The notes: a model not told the origin generated them from the letters alone. Shown: positions 5,704 to 15,907, counted from the first letter of the stretch. The stretch is DNA of 54,387 nt from Clostridia bacterium (GCA_017517965.1 JAFWXR010000031.1:1-54387), one strand, 5' to 3'. Numbers and translations are program-made.

Positions 5704-7674
5704 GTGGCTAAGAAAAACTACGGTAATGACAGCATATCACAGCTTAAAGGTGCAGACAGGGTACGTAAACGCCCTGCGGTAATATTCGGTAGTGACAGTA
5801 TCGAGGGTTGCCAGCACTCGTTTTTTGAGATACTCTCAAACTCTATCGACGAGGCGAGAGAGGGTTTTGGCAACAAAATAAATATCGTACGTTATGCCGA
5901 CGGAAGTCTTGAGGTTGAGGACTTTGGTCGTGGCGTCCCCGTTGACTACAACGAAAAAGAAAAGCGTTTTAACTGGGAACTTGTTTTCTGTGAAATGTAC
6001 GCAGGCGGTAAGTATGACAACAACAGCGGTGACAACTATGAGTTTTCACTCGGTCTTAACGGCCTTGGTGCCTGCGCGACACAGTATGCAAGTGAATATA
6101 TGGACGTTACCGTTTACCGTGACGGTGTAAAATACAGCCTTCATTTTGAAAAGGGTGAAAACGTCGGCGGACTTAAAAAAGAGGATTATTCGGGCAGAAG
6201 AACGGGTACTGTTATCAAATGGCGTCCCGACATTGACGTTTTTACGGATATAAATATTCCGCTTGAGTATTTTCTTGACGTGATAAAGAGGCAGGCGGTT
6301 GTAAACTCAAACGTAAAATTCGTGTTCAAGGACGAAATAGAAAAGCAGACTTACGAATTTGAATACGAAAACGGCATAGTTGACTACGTTGCCGAGCTTG
6401 TAAATGAAGAGAATATGACCAAAATTCAGTTCTGGAATACGGAACGTAAGGGCCGTGACAGAGAGGATAAGCCTGAATACAAGGTCAAAGTTGAAGCGGC
6501 ATTCTGCTTCTCGAAAAAAGTTGCCGCCACACAGTATTACCACAACTCAAGCTGGCTTGAACACGGCGGTTCACCCGATAAGGCGGTAAGAACGGCTTTC
6601 GTTTCGAGCATAGATTCATATATCAAGTCGATAAACAAATACACGAAAAACGAGAGCAAGATAACATATCAGGACGTTGCAGACAGTCTTGTTATTGTTA
6701 CCAACTCGTTCTCGACACAGACGTCTTATGAAAATCAGACCAAAAAGGCGATAAACAACAAGTTTATCCAGGAGGCTATGACCGATTTCTTCAAGCACAA
6801 TCTTGAGGTCTATTTCATAGAAAACAAGGCGGAGGCTGACCTTATTGCCGAGCAGGTGCTCGTTAACAAGAGAAGCCGCGAGCAAGCCGAAAAGGCGAGA
6901 GTGAATATCAAAAAGAAGCTCTCGGGCGGTAACGACCTTGCAAGCAAGGTGCAGAAACTTGCCGAATGCAGAACCAAAGATATTGAAAAGAGAGAACTCT
7001 ACATCGTGGAGGGTGATTCGGCACTCGGTTCGGTAGTGCTTGCGAGAAATGCGGAATTCCAGGCGGCAATACCGGTAAGAGGTAAGATTTTAAACTGTCT
7101 TAAAGCTGATTACGATAAGATTTTCAAGAGTGAAATCATAACCGACCTTCTAAAAGTTCTCGGTTGCGGTGTTGAGATAAAATCCAAAAACAACAAGGAC
7201 TTCGAGTTCTTTGATATGTCAAAACTGCGTTACGGCAAAATAATTATCTGCACAGATGCCGACGTGGACGGCTTCCAGATAAGAACGCTTATTTTGACAA
7301 TGCTTTACAGACTCGTGCCCTCGCTCATAACGCAGGGCAAGGTGTATATTGCGGAATCGCCGCTTTTTGAAATAGTTTACAAGGACAAGAACTATTTTGC
7401 CTACAACGAGGCTGAAAGAATTGAAATAGAAAAGAAACTTGAGGGTAAAAAATACCAGATAAACCGCTCAAAAGGTCTTGGTGAAAACGAGCCCGATATG
7501 ATGAGTCTTACGACAATGCACCCCGATACCAGACGTCTGATTAAAGTGCTTCCCGAAGACGTGGAGAGGACGAATGAGATATTTGAACTCTTGCTCGGCG
7601 ACAACATTGACGGACGTAAAGAATATATCGCAGACCACGGTCACGAATACCTTGAACTTGCGGACGTGTTCTAA
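5704..7674 (+). CDS. parE: Type IIA topoisomerase subunit B (topoisomerase IV ParE)
   Basis: The 656-residue ATPase subunit separates sister chromosomes together with ParC. It shows the GHKL Bergerat fold (EILSNSIDEA near residue 43; DFGRGVPVD; LGLNGLGACATQYAS), the transducer region and a Toprim domain with EGDSA (Glu436) and DADVDG (Asp518/520/522). The EGDSALGS form replaces the EGDSAGGS of classical GyrB, a variant I associate with a clostridial ParE-like clade. Translation starts at GTG 5704, 12 bases after AAGGAGA. parC follows in the same orientation after 101 bases. ParE is preferred over GyrB because the partner subunit lacks a GyrA box. Confidence 0.85.
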   Translation: MAKKNYGNDSISQLKGADRVRKRPAVIFGSDSIEGCQHSFFEILSNSIDEAREGFGNKINIVRYADGSLEVEDFGRGVPVDYNEKEKRFNWELVFCEMYAGGKYDNNSGDNYEFSLGLNGLGACATQYASEYMDVTVYRDGVKYSLHFEKGENVGGLKKEDYSGRRTGTVIKWRPDIDVFTDINIPLEYFLDVIKRQAVVNSNVKFVFKDEIEKQTYEFEYENGIVDYVAELVNEENMTKIQFWNTERKGRDREDKPEYKVKVEAAFCFSKKVAATQYYHNSSWLEHGGSPDKAVRTAFVSSIDSYIKSINKYTKNESKITYQDVADSLVIVTNSFSTQTSYENQTKKAINNKFIQEAMTDFFKHNLEVYFIENKAEADLIAEQVLVNKRSREQAEKARVNIKKKLSGGNDLASKVQKLAECRTKDIEKRELYIVEGDSALGSVVLARNAEFQAAIPVRGKILNCLKADYDKIFKSEIITDLLKVLGCGVEIKSKNNKDFEFFDMSKLRYGKIIICTDADVDGFQIRTLILTMLYRLVPSLITQGKVYIAESPLFEIVYKDKNYFAYNEAERIEIEKKLEGKKYQINRSKGLGENEPDMMSLTTMHPDTRRLIKVLPEDVERTNEIFELLLGDNIDGRKEYIADHGHEYLELADVF

Positions 7675-7694
7675 AATAATTCGGAATTATGGTG

Positions 7695-7718
7695 GAAATT
7701 TTGTGAAAGCAAAATTTC
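7695..7718. other. Hairpin between parE and parC
   Basis: GAAATTTTG at 7695-7703 pairs with CAAAATTTC at 7710-7718 around a 6-base loop; wider flanking bases (GGTGG against CCACGG) can extend the fold. No T-run follows. It may be an mRNA-stability or read-through element. Confidence 0.55.
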
Positions 7719-7775
7719 ATTTAACAGACAACCACGGTCAATTCTGACGGTTTGAAGAATAAAGGAGACAACAAA

Positions 7776-9956
7776 ATGTCTGATAAATATACGGAAGGTC
7801 AGCAGATAACTGAAACCCTTCTTGAAAATTATATGCCCTATGCGATGAGCGTTATTTTGTCGAGAGCGATACCTGAAATCGACGGTTTCAAGCCCTCGCA
7901 CAGAAAACTGCTCTATACGATGTATAAAATGGGACTGATGAACGGGCAGAGAATGAAGTCGGCGAAAATTGCCGGTGCGACCATGTCACTCAACCCACAC
8001 GGCGATGCCGCTATCTATGAGACGATGGTGCGTATGTCGAGGGGTAACGAGTCGCTTTTATATCCTCTCGTAGACTCAAAGGGTTCGTTCGGTAAAGTAT
8101 ATTCGAGGGATATGGCGTATGCCGCATCACGTTATACGGAGGCTAAACTTGCCCCCATCTGTGCGGAGATTTTTGCAAACATCGATAAAAATAACGTCGA
8201 TTTTGTGAGAAACTTTGACAACACGATGGACGAGCCTGTGCTCCTTCCCGTTACTTTCCCAAATATTCTGGCAAATCCCAACCAGGGTATAGCCGTCGGT
8301 ATGGCAAGCAACATATGCTCTTTTAATCTTGAAGAACTTTGCACCACTACGGCTGAACTTATGCGTAATCCCGAGCATCCGATAGAAACGACGCTCAAAG
8401 CCCCCGATTTTTCGACGGGCGGTATACTGCTCTATGACGAAAATGAAATAAAGCAGATATACGAAACTGGCAGAGGCAGTTTTAAACTTCGCGGCAGATA
8501 TACTTTTGACAAGAAAAACAACTGTATAGAGATAAAAGAAATTCCGTATACGACCTCGGTTGAGGCGATTATGGAAAAAATCGTTGCGCTTGTTAAGGCA
8601 GGCTCCTTCAAAGAGATAAAGGACGTTCGAAACGAAACCGACATCAACGGTCTTAAGCTTGCGATAGACGTCAAAAACGGCACAGATATAGAAACTCTTA
8701 TGGCAAAACTCTATAAGAGCACTCCGCTGGAGGATTCCTTCTCCTGCAACTTCAACGTGCTCGTTCACGGACAGCCTAAGGTTATGGGTGTGCGTGAAAT
8801 ACTGCTCGAATGGGCGGCATTCCGCACCGATTGCTTTAAGAGAGAACTTGAATACGATTTAAAGAAGAAAAAGGCGTATCTGCATCTTCTTTCGGGTCTT
8901 AAAAAGATACTTCTTGATATTGATAAGGCGATTGCAATTATCAAGGATACCGAGCTTGATGCCGAGGTTATACCCAATCTTATGATTGGATTTGGCATAG
9001 ATGAAAGACAGGCTGAATATATTGCTGATATAAAACTTCGTTATTTAAACAGACAGTACGTTCTCAAAAAACTTGAGGAAGTCGATGCCCTTAAAAACGA
9101 AATTGCCGACCTTGAGGCTCTCTACGGCAGCAAAACGAGGGTGAGAAACTCAATAATTTCTCAGCTTGAAAAGGTTGCAAAGAAATACTCGGGTCCGAGA
9201 AAGACGGATATCGTATTTGCAAACGAGATAAAAGAAGTAAAGACCGAAGAGGCGATTGACGATTATGCGGTCAACGTATTCGTCACTAAAGAGGGTTACT
9301 TCAAGAAAATCACACCTCTCTCACTGCGTATGGGCGGTGAGCACAAGTTTAAAGAGGGTGACGAGATGATGCAGTCCTTTGAAACGACGAATGCTCAGGA
9401 CGTTATCGTGATTACCGATCAGTATCAGGCTTATAAGGCACACCTTTACGACTTTGACGACTGTAAGGCGAGTGTACTTGGTGACTATCTGCCTGCAAAG
9501 CTCGGCTTTGACGAGGGTGAAAAGCCGATATTCGTAATTCTTACCGCTGATTACAAGGGCTTTATCTGCTACTTCTTTGAGGACGGTCGTGCGGCGAAAG
9601 TTCCGCTGTCCTCATTTGAAACCAAGACGAACAGAAAGAAGCTTACGGGTGCTTACAGCACCAAGAAGCCTCTCGTATACGTTGCTTCGGATACGCAGGA
9701 GACGCAGTTTGTGCTTACTGCAACAAACGGTAAGACGCTTATTGTAAACAGTGCTATGATACCCACCAAGGATAAGAGGGACACTATGGGTGTCAAGGTG
9801 CTTGAACTCAAGGGCAAGAACACGCTCTATAAGGTTGAAAGATACCGTGACGGAATGTTTGTAAAGCCTGAAAAATACAAGACCAAGAACATTCCCGCAG
9901 TCGGTACTTTCATATCGGCAGACGATAAGCAGAATTCACAGCTCACGCTCGATTAA
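7776..9956 (+). CDS. parC: Type IIA topoisomerase subunit A (topoisomerase IV ParC)
   Basis: The 726-residue DNA-cleaving subunit pairs with ParE. The winged-helix/catalytic domain is at the N-terminus (YMPYAMSVILSRAIPEIDGF), the nucleophile is Tyr120 in ASRYTEA, and a long coiled-coil tower region lies around residues 350-480. The C-terminal part (about 510-726) is a reduced beta-pinwheel-like domain without a recognisable GyrA box, which argues for topoisomerase IV rather than gyrase. ATG 7776 follows AAAGGAGA; the in-frame ATG at 7752 has no SD. yihY follows after 10 bases. Confidence 0.85.
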   Translation: MSDKYTEGQQITETLLENYMPYAMSVILSRAIPEIDGFKPSHRKLLYTMYKMGLMNGQRMKSAKIAGATMSLNPHGDAAIYETMVRMSRGNESLLYPLVDSKGSFGKVYSRDMAYAASRYTEAKLAPICAEIFANIDKNNVDFVRNFDNTMDEPVLLPVTFPNILANPNQGIAVGMASNICSFNLEELCTTTAELMRNPEHPIETTLKAPDFSTGGILLYDENEIKQIYETGRGSFKLRGRYTFDKKNNCIEIKEIPYTTSVEAIMEKIVALVKAGSFKEIKDVRNETDINGLKLAIDVKNGTDIETLMAKLYKSTPLEDSFSCNFNVLVHGQPKVMGVREILLEWAAFRTDCFKRELEYDLKKKKAYLHLLSGLKKILLDIDKAIAIIKDTELDAEVIPNLMIGFGIDERQAEYIADIKLRYLNRQYVLKKLEEVDALKNEIADLEALYGSKTRVRNSIISQLEKVAKKYSGPRKTDIVFANEIKEVKTEEAIDDYAVNVFVTKEGYFKKITPLSLRMGGEHKFKEGDEMMQSFETTNAQDVIVITDQYQAYKAHLYDFDDCKASVLGDYLPAKLGFDEGEKPIFVILTADYKGFICYFFEDGRAAKVPLSSFETKTNRKKLTGAYSTKKPLVYVASDTQETQFVLTATNGKTLIVNSAMIPTKDKRDTMGVKVLELKGKNTLYKVERYRDGMFVKPEKYKTKNIPAVGTFISADDKQNSQLTLD

Positions 9957-9966
9957 GGAGTAATTT

Positions 9967-10806
9967 ATGGACAGAATAAAAAACAGCGGAACGGTTGTTT
10001 TTGTCAGGACAATGGTACGGCAGTATTTTAAAAACGGCGTCGGCAGAACGGCGGCGGAACTTGCCTACTTCTTGCTTTTTGCAATATTTCCCATACTTAT
10101 ATTTTTCAATGCGATAATAGGCTCGCTCAATCTGTCGGTTGAGCGGGTGGCAAGGTTTCTTGAACGGTTTTTACCTGCTGCTGCAAACGATATAATCGTA
10201 TCGTATCTTGAATATCTCAACAGTATAGACACCTCTGCTTTTGTGTGGATTGGCATCATCCTTTCGGTGTATTCGATATTCAGGGTGGTAAGTTCAATTT
10301 TCCATGCCATAAATATGAACTATCCCACGAAGGAAAAAAATACGTGGAGAAACATTATCTATACCGTGCTTTTTGCGGTGGCACTTATCGTTACGGTGGT
10401 GCTCTCAATCGTGCTCATAGTTACGGGCGACTGGTTTATAGACTGGATAGGGAAAATAATCAGTTTTGAACCGCTTCTCAAAACTATGTGGCGATATCTG
10501 CGTATTATTATGATGGCATCACTCTTCTTCTTTACGATGCTTATTGCCTACTGGCTTGCACCCAACAAACGAAACAGACTCCGTGATGCGATGTGGGGAA
10601 CTGTGTTTGCCATGACGGGAATGACTATTATAACCTGGCTTTTCTCGTTCTACGTGGATAATCTTGCAAACTTTTCTCTGCTTTACGGCTCACTCGGTAC
10701 GGTGCTCATATTTATGCTGTGGCTCTATCTGCTCGGCACGATAATGGTGCTCGGCGGCGAAATAAATTTTGTATTGACGGAAATGAAAAAAAAGAAGGAA
10801 AATTGA
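9967..10806 (+). CDS. YihY/BrkB-family inner membrane protein
   Basis: The 279-residue protein has the YihY/BrkB pattern: an N-terminal GRTAAELAYFLLFAIFPILI segment and about six membrane helices, with LLYGSLGTVLIFMLWLY near the C-terminus. The family is widespread and its biochemical role is not established (the old RNase BN label is wrong). It lies 10 bases after parC with TAAGGAG before the ATG, so it is probably translated from the same mRNA. The stop codon forms the loop of the following terminator. Confidence 0.85.
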   Translation: MDRIKNSGTVVFVRTMVRQYFKNGVGRTAAELAYFLLFAIFPILIFFNAIIGSLNLSVERVARFLERFLPAAANDIIVSYLEYLNSIDTSAFVWIGIILSVYSIFRVVSSIFHAINMNYPTKEKNTWRNIIYTVLFAVALIVTVVLSIVLIVTGDWFIDWIGKIISFEPLLKTMWRYLRIIMMASLFFFTMLIAYWLAPNKRNRLRDAMWGTVFAMTGMTIITWLFSFYVDNLANFSLLYGSLGTVLIFMLWLYLLGTIMVLGGEINFVLTEMKKKKEN

Positions 10807-10821
10807 TTTTCCTTCTTTTTT
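10791..10821 (+). terminator. Terminator of the parE-parC-yihY unit
   Basis: AAAGAAGGAAAA (10791-10802) pairs with TTTTCCTTCTTT (10807-10818) around the tetraloop TTGA, which contains the yihY stop codon; T residues follow. Confidence 0.85.
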
Positions 10822-10878
10822 TATTGTTACAAATATTGTAATATAATAGTTAGTACTGTTATAAGTGGGGTTTTTAAG

Positions 10879-12768
10879 ATGAATTTTAAGAAATCTTTGT
10901 CTTTTCTGTGGTTTCCTGTAGTGATACTTTTTGAAGAGGCAATTTTGCGTCTTGCTTCGGGTGCTTCGCTTATGGGGGCAAGCGTGTTATATATTCTTTT
11001 GTTTTCGCTGTGCTTCGGTATGGCATTTTATCTTCTTTCACATATATGTAAGGCGATGCCGTATATTCTGACGTGGCTTATTTCGGTATTTTTCTGCGTG
11101 CAGGATATATACTACCGTGTATTCGGGGCATATCTCGTTATAAATTCGCTTGAGGGGGCAAATCAGGCGGCAAATTCGTATGACGTTATTTTAAGCTCGA
11201 TTGTGACCTATGCACCTGAAATTATAGCAATGCTTTTGCCTGCAATAGTGATTTCGGTGTTTGGCAGAAAGATACTCTCTTTTAAGCAGGACGTGCGTTT
11301 CCTGCTCGTTGCACTTGCATTCGGTGTAGTTTGCCATATAGGCGGTTATTTTGCCGTACATGCTGATGCAGATGCGGCGTATTATTACGACAACGTTTTT
11401 ATTTCACAGACTTCGGTGTGGAATTACGGTATGCTGACGGGACAGCGACTTGATATACATCACACCCTTTTCGGTTTTAAAGAGGAGGAGGTTGAGGCAT
11501 TTGTGCCCGTAATCCCCGAGATAGAGGTTAAAGAGGAAACACCTCACAAAACGGTTGATTTTGACCTGCTTTCTCAAAATGAAACCGATGAAACGCTTAA
11601 AGAAATGCACGAGTATTTTGCCTCCGTGCCTGCGACGTATACCAACGAATATACGGACAGATTCAAAGGCAAAAATCTTATTCTTATCACGGCAGAGGCG
11701 TTTTCACACTACTGCATAGATGAAAAGCTTACGCCCACACTCTATAAATTACAGAATGAAGGCTTTAAATTTAATAATTTCTATACACCCGGCTGGGGTG
11801 TTTCGACGACAGACGGTGAATACGTGCATCTGACGGGGCTTATACCCAAATCGGGTGTGTGGAGCTTTTCAAGGTCGAGTGACAACAGCCTGCCTTATAC
11901 GGTGGGTATGCAGAGTCACAAAAACGGCTACGAAAAGGTGCTTGGTTATCACAATCACACCTACACCTATTATCACAGAGACGAGTATTTAACAAACATC
12001 GGTTACGATTATAAGGGTGTCGGAAACGGTCTTGAACTTGACAAGATACAGTGGCCCAATTCCGACCTCAATATGATGGAAAAAACGGTTGATGAGTATA
12101 TAAATGCCGACAGTTTTTCGGTTTATTATATGACGGTCAGCGGTCACGGTGCTTATCTTGGCAATAATATAGCAAGAAAGAATATGTGCTACGTTGAGCA
12201 TCTGCCCTATTCGTTTGAGGTTAAAAACTACCTTGCGGCAAATATCGAGCTTGATATGGCGGTAGAATATCTTATAAGAAGGCTCTCTGAGGCGGGTAAA
12301 CTTGAAGATACGGTAATATCCATTTCGGCAGATCACTATCCGTATCTGCTTGATGAATTTGACGGTCTTGACGAGCTTGCGGGACACCCCGTAGAGCAGA
12401 AGTATGAGAGATATAAAAATGCATGGCTTCTCTGGTGTGGTGATATGACGGAGGGTGTTGAGGTTGACACCTACTGTGCAAGTATGGACATTCTGCCTAC
12501 GCTCTCAAATATGTTCGGCTTTGAATTTGATTCAAGACTTCTTATGGGAACGGACGTTTTCTCGGGCACAGAGCCTGTTGTAATATTCCAGGACCAGAGC
12601 TGGATTTCGCAAAACGGAAGCTACGATGCGAGAACGGGCGATTATATAAAGCACGCGGGTGCGACAGGGGAAGACGATATATCTGCAATAAAAAAATCCG
12701 TCCGTGCAAAATTTAAAATGTCACGGCAGATACTCGAACTTGATTATTACCGAAAAGTAACACAGTAA
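10879..12768 (+). CDS. LTA-synthase-like membrane sulfatase
   Basis: The 629-residue protein has five N-terminal membrane helices (residues about 8-165) and an extracellular alkaline-phosphatase-superfamily domain with NLILITAEAFS, a putative nucleophilic Thr in GVSTTDGEY, VSGHG and the metal ligands of ISADHYP. This is the layout of LtaS-type enzymes, which transfer glycerol phosphate from phosphatidylglycerol to lipoteichoic acid; related members are phosphoethanolamine or phosphoglycerol transferases. The exact substrate cannot be read from the sequence. It heads a tight group with the FrhB-family gene (13 bases) and nadE. Confidence 0.8.
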   Translation: MNFKKSLSFLWFPVVILFEEAILRLASGASLMGASVLYILLFSLCFGMAFYLLSHICKAMPYILTWLISVFFCVQDIYYRVFGAYLVINSLEGANQAANSYDVILSSIVTYAPEIIAMLLPAIVISVFGRKILSFKQDVRFLLVALAFGVVCHIGGYFAVHADADAAYYYDNVFISQTSVWNYGMLTGQRLDIHHTLFGFKEEEVEAFVPVIPEIEVKEETPHKTVDFDLLSQNETDETLKEMHEYFASVPATYTNEYTDRFKGKNLILITAEAFSHYCIDEKLTPTLYKLQNEGFKFNNFYTPGWGVSTTDGEYVHLTGLIPKSGVWSFSRSSDNSLPYTVGMQSHKNGYEKVLGYHNHTYTYYHRDEYLTNIGYDYKGVGNGLELDKIQWPNSDLNMMEKTVDEYINADSFSVYYMTVSGHGAYLGNNIARKNMCYVEHLPYSFEVKNYLAANIELDMAVEYLIRRLSEAGKLEDTVISISADHYPYLLDEFDGLDELAGHPVEQKYERYKNAWLLWCGDMTEGVEVDTYCASMDILPTLSNMFGFEFDSRLLMGTDVFSGTEPVVIFQDQSWISQNGSYDARTGDYIKHAGATGEDDISAIKKSVRAKFKMSRQILELDYYRKVTQ

Positions 12769-12781
12769 CGGAGGGTTTGTT

Positions 12782-13948
12782 ATGAACAATATTCTGCAAC
12801 TTGACTCCAATAATTGCAGCGGCTGTGCCGTTTGCGCGGCGGTGTGTCCGACTTCTGCCATAACTTTCGGTCAGGATGAGAGGGGCTTTTATATGCCCTT
12901 CGTTGATGAAAATAAGTGTATTTCCTGCGGAAAATGCCGTACGGTATGTCTTAAAGGCGGTATTTCGGGCAGAAAGATTACAGACGGTAAACTTTATGCC
13001 GCAAGGCTTTTTGATGAAAAGGTGACGGCACAGTGTTCATCAGGCGGTATTGCGTGGGATATAACTGCACTTTCCGTAAAACAGGGAAGATATGTTGCCG
13101 GCTGTGTATACGACGTGACCGAAAACAAGGCAAAGCACATAATCGCAAGGACACTTGAGGAATGTGAGGGCTTTAAAAACTCAAAGTATATACAGAGCGA
13201 AACGCAAGATTGTTTTAAACAACTTGTTGAGATTGCGAAGGCTGACCCGTCTGCATCGTTTACGGTGTTTGGTCTGCCCTGTCAGATTTACGGCATTCGG
13301 AAAGCCTTTGAAAATCTGCCCAACGACCTGCTTTGTGTTGAACTTTTCTGTCACGGTGTGCCTACTCACAAACTGTGGGAGAGTTATCTTGATTACCTCG
13401 GCATTGAGAATATAAAAGAGGTTAATTTCCGTCACAAGAGAGACGGCTGGCATCAGTTTGGCATATTCGTGCGAGGCGAAAATGAAGAGCATTTCGGAAC
13501 AAGCGCACCTGTCGGACGTGATTATTTTTACAAGGTATTTTTTGATGAAAACGTGCTCAGGGACAGTTGCATTGACTGTAAACTGAGAAAGTTTGAATCG
13601 CTTGCCGATATCAGACTTGGTGATTTCTGGGGCAAGCGTTATATACACGATAACAAGGGTGTATCCGCAGTGCTGACGCTTACGGAGAAAGGCGAAGAAG
13701 TCGTATCTCTGCTTGAAGGCACCGAGATACTTGAAAAAGATATACCGCTTACCGATTACAGATATACCTGTTTTGAGGATAAGAAGGACGTTGTCGATAT
13801 AAAATCAAGAGAAAAAGCGTTAAAGCTTCTTGCACGGGGCAAGACGACCGATAAGGTTGTAAGAGGCGTCTTTATGACCTATCCGCTGAAAAAGAAGTAT
13901 ATAAGGCTTCGTCTTGAATTAAAGAGTCTTTTGAAAAAAAGGAGATAA
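12782..13948 (+). CDS. FrhB/FpoF-family Fe-S protein (F420 hydrogenase beta subunit family)
   Basis: The 388-residue protein begins with two 4Fe-4S motifs (CSGCAVCAAVC near residue 13 and CISCGKCRTVC near residue 46), followed by the FrhB N- and C-terminal domains (QCSSGGIAWD; FGLPCQIYGIRKA; CIDCKLRKFESLADIRLGDFWG). Members are flavin-dependent reductases or, beside glycan genes, proteins of polysaccharide biosynthesis. A position directly after an LTA-synthase-like gene suits an envelope role, but this is inference; F420 is not expected in this lineage. GGAGGG precedes the ATG. Confidence 0.8.
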   Translation: MNNILQLDSNNCSGCAVCAAVCPTSAITFGQDERGFYMPFVDENKCISCGKCRTVCLKGGISGRKITDGKLYAARLFDEKVTAQCSSGGIAWDITALSVKQGRYVAGCVYDVTENKAKHIIARTLEECEGFKNSKYIQSETQDCFKQLVEIAKADPSASFTVFGLPCQIYGIRKAFENLPNDLLCVELFCHGVPTHKLWESYLDYLGIENIKEVNFRHKRDGWHQFGIFVRGENEEHFGTSAPVGRDYFYKVFFDENVLRDSCIDCKLRKFESLADIRLGDFWGKRYIHDNKGVSAVLTLTEKGEEVVSLLEGTEILEKDIPLTDYRYTCFEDKKDVVDIKSREKALKLLARGKTTDKVVRGVFMTYPLKKKYIRLRLELKSLLKKRR

Positions 13949-13951
13949 CCG

Positions 13952-15841
13952 ATGAAAAACGGTTTTATTAAAGTTGCCGCCGCATCCATTGACGTAAGGG
14001 TGGCTGATGTTGAATTTAACAGAAACAGCATTGCAGAATGTATGATGAAGGCGAGCCGTCAGGGCGTGAAAATTCTCGTTCTGCCCGAGCTTTGCATTAC
14101 TTCATATACCTGTGGAGATCTGTTTTTCCAGAAAACTTTGCAGAATGCAGCAACAGAGGCGTTGCTTGAAATAGCAATGGCATCAAAGGGCACGGATATG
14201 CTCACGTTTGTCGGTCTGCCCGTAAAATACGGCTCTCTGCTTTACAACTGTGCCGCCGCAGTGCATAACGGTGACATAGTGGGTATTGTTCCGAAAAGCA
14301 GTCTGCCCAATTACAGTGAGTTTAGTGAGAAGCGCTATTTTGACTGTGCGCCCGAGGATAATGCGACGGTTGTTATAGGTGGTAAAGAGATTCCTTTCGG
14401 AACGAAGCTTTTGTTTAAATCGGATTATTACTGCGTTGCGGCAGAGATTTGCGAGGACGTATGGATGCCGATAGAGCCGTCGGTTTTACACTGTGCGGCA
14501 GGTGCCGACATAGTGGTGAATCTTTCTGCGAGCGACGAAAGTGTCGGCAAGGTTGATTCGAGAAGAAGAATTGTCAAGTCACAGTCGGCACGTCTTGACT
14601 GTGGGTATATCTACGCATCTGCAGGCGACGGCGAGTCGACGACCGACCTTGTTTTCGGCGGCCACTGTATGATTGCCGAAGCAGGAAAAATTCTTGCCGA
14701 GGGCAAACTTTTTGAAAATAATATGATAATATCCGAGATAGACGTTCAAAAGCTTGAGGCAGAGCGTGTCAGAACTCAGAAATTTGCGGGTTATATCACA
14801 AGCGGTTACGAGATTATACCGATTGAGGTGAAAGAGAAAGAAACTCATCTCACAAGAAAAATTGCAAAAACCCCGTTTGTTCCCGAAGACCTTAAAAAGA
14901 GGGAAGAAACCTGCGAATATATTTTATCCATTCAGTCTGCGGGACTTAAAAAACGTCTTATGCATACGAATGCAAAGGCGGTTGTTATCGGTGTGTCGGG
15001 CGGTCTTGACAGCACGCTTGCAATTATCGTTGCACAGAGGGCACTTTGCTCACTCGGCAGGCCGATGAGTGATATTTTAGCAGTTACAATGCCCTGCTTC
15101 GGCACTACGAAGCGTACCAAAAACAACGCTTTAATGCTTGCGCAGAGCATTGGCGCAACGGTGAGAGAGATAGATATAACAGAGGCAGTTAAGGTGCATT
15201 TTGACGAGATAGGTCATGACGGCGTTACCACCGACGTGACTTATGAGAACAATCAGGCGAGAGAACGCACGAAAATTCTTATGGACCTTGCGAATATGAC
15301 GGGCGGTCTGGTAGTAGGCACGGGAGATTTGTCCGAACTTGCTCTCGGCTGGGCAACCTATAACGGCGACCATATGTCGATGTACGGCGTAAATGCCTCG
15401 ATACCAAAGACGCTTCTCCGTCACATCGTTAAATACGAGGCGGACAGAACGGGCAACAAGGTGCTTTACGATATACTTGACACTCCTGTAAGCCCTGAAC
15501 TTCTGCCACCGACTGACGGTGAGATATCGCAGAAAACGGAGGATATAGTCGGCCCTTACGAATTGCACGATTTCTTCCTTTATTACGTTGTCGGCTACGG
15601 CTTTTCGCCGAAAAAGGTGTTTGACCTTGCAAAATATGCCTTTGAAGATGAATATGATGATGAAACGATAGTAAAATGGATGAAAACGTTTTATCGCAGA
15701 TTCTTTTCACAGCAGTACAAGCGTTCATGCGTGCCCGACGGCCCCAAAGTCGGCCGTGTGGCATTGTCGCCCAGAGGTGACTGGAGAATGCCCAGCGATG
15801 CAGTCGTTAACACCTGGATGAAGGAAATTGATTCTCTGTAA
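13952..15841 (+). CDS. nadE: Glutamine-dependent NAD+ synthase
   Basis: The enzyme amidates nicotinic acid adenine dinucleotide with ATP and glutamine, the last step of NAD+ synthesis. The 629 residues comprise an N-terminal nitrilase-type glutaminase with Glu46 (PELC), Lys115 (VPKS) and Cys167 (EICEDVW), and a C-terminal synthetase with the PP-loop SGGLDST at about 349-355 and GTGDLSELALGW. The size is usual for the long, glutamine-using form. It starts 3 bases after the preceding gene, with AAAGGAG inside that gene's end, so it is cotranscribed. A bidirectional terminator follows. Confidence 0.95.
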   Translation: MKNGFIKVAAASIDVRVADVEFNRNSIAECMMKASRQGVKILVLPELCITSYTCGDLFFQKTLQNAATEALLEIAMASKGTDMLTFVGLPVKYGSLLYNCAAAVHNGDIVGIVPKSSLPNYSEFSEKRYFDCAPEDNATVVIGGKEIPFGTKLLFKSDYYCVAAEICEDVWMPIEPSVLHCAAGADIVVNLSASDESVGKVDSRRRIVKSQSARLDCGYIYASAGDGESTTDLVFGGHCMIAEAGKILAEGKLFENNMIISEIDVQKLEAERVRTQKFAGYITSGYEIIPIEVKEKETHLTRKIAKTPFVPEDLKKREETCEYILSIQSAGLKKRLMHTNAKAVVIGVSGGLDSTLAIIVAQRALCSLGRPMSDILAVTMPCFGTTKRTKNNALMLAQSIGATVREIDITEAVKVHFDEIGHDGVTTDVTYENNQARERTKILMDLANMTGGLVVGTGDLSELALGWATYNGDHMSMYGVNASIPKTLLRHIVKYEADRTGNKVLYDILDTPVSPELLPPTDGEISQKTEDIVGPYELHDFFLYYVVGYGFSPKKVFDLAKYAFEDEYDDETIVKWMKTFYRRFFSQQYKRSCVPDGPKVGRVALSPRGDWRMPSDAVVNTWMKEIDSL

Positions 15842-15862
15842 TTAAAATCGTTTTTCATAAGA

Positions 15863-15890
15863 AAAACCCCGATGAATTTCATCGGGGTTT
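15863..15890. terminator. Bidirectional terminator after nadE
   Basis: AAAACCCCGATG (15863-15874) pairs with CATCGGGGTTTT (15879-15890); A and T tracts on both sides let it serve nadE and the convergent CofE-like gene. Confidence 0.9.
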
Positions 15891-15907
15891 TGTTATTTTT
15901 ATCAATC

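Noticed and set aside
8127-8768. 213-residue open frame on the minus strand inside parC
   Set aside because: It is opposite to a clearly conserved gene, has no SD, and its composition (rich in Phe, Val and Cys) is that of an antisense shadow.
5704-9956. Annotation as gyrB-gyrA
   Set aside because: The A subunit lacks a GyrA box and the EGDSALGS Toprim variant points to the ParE-like clade; topoisomerase IV is preferred, though a phylogeny would be decisive.
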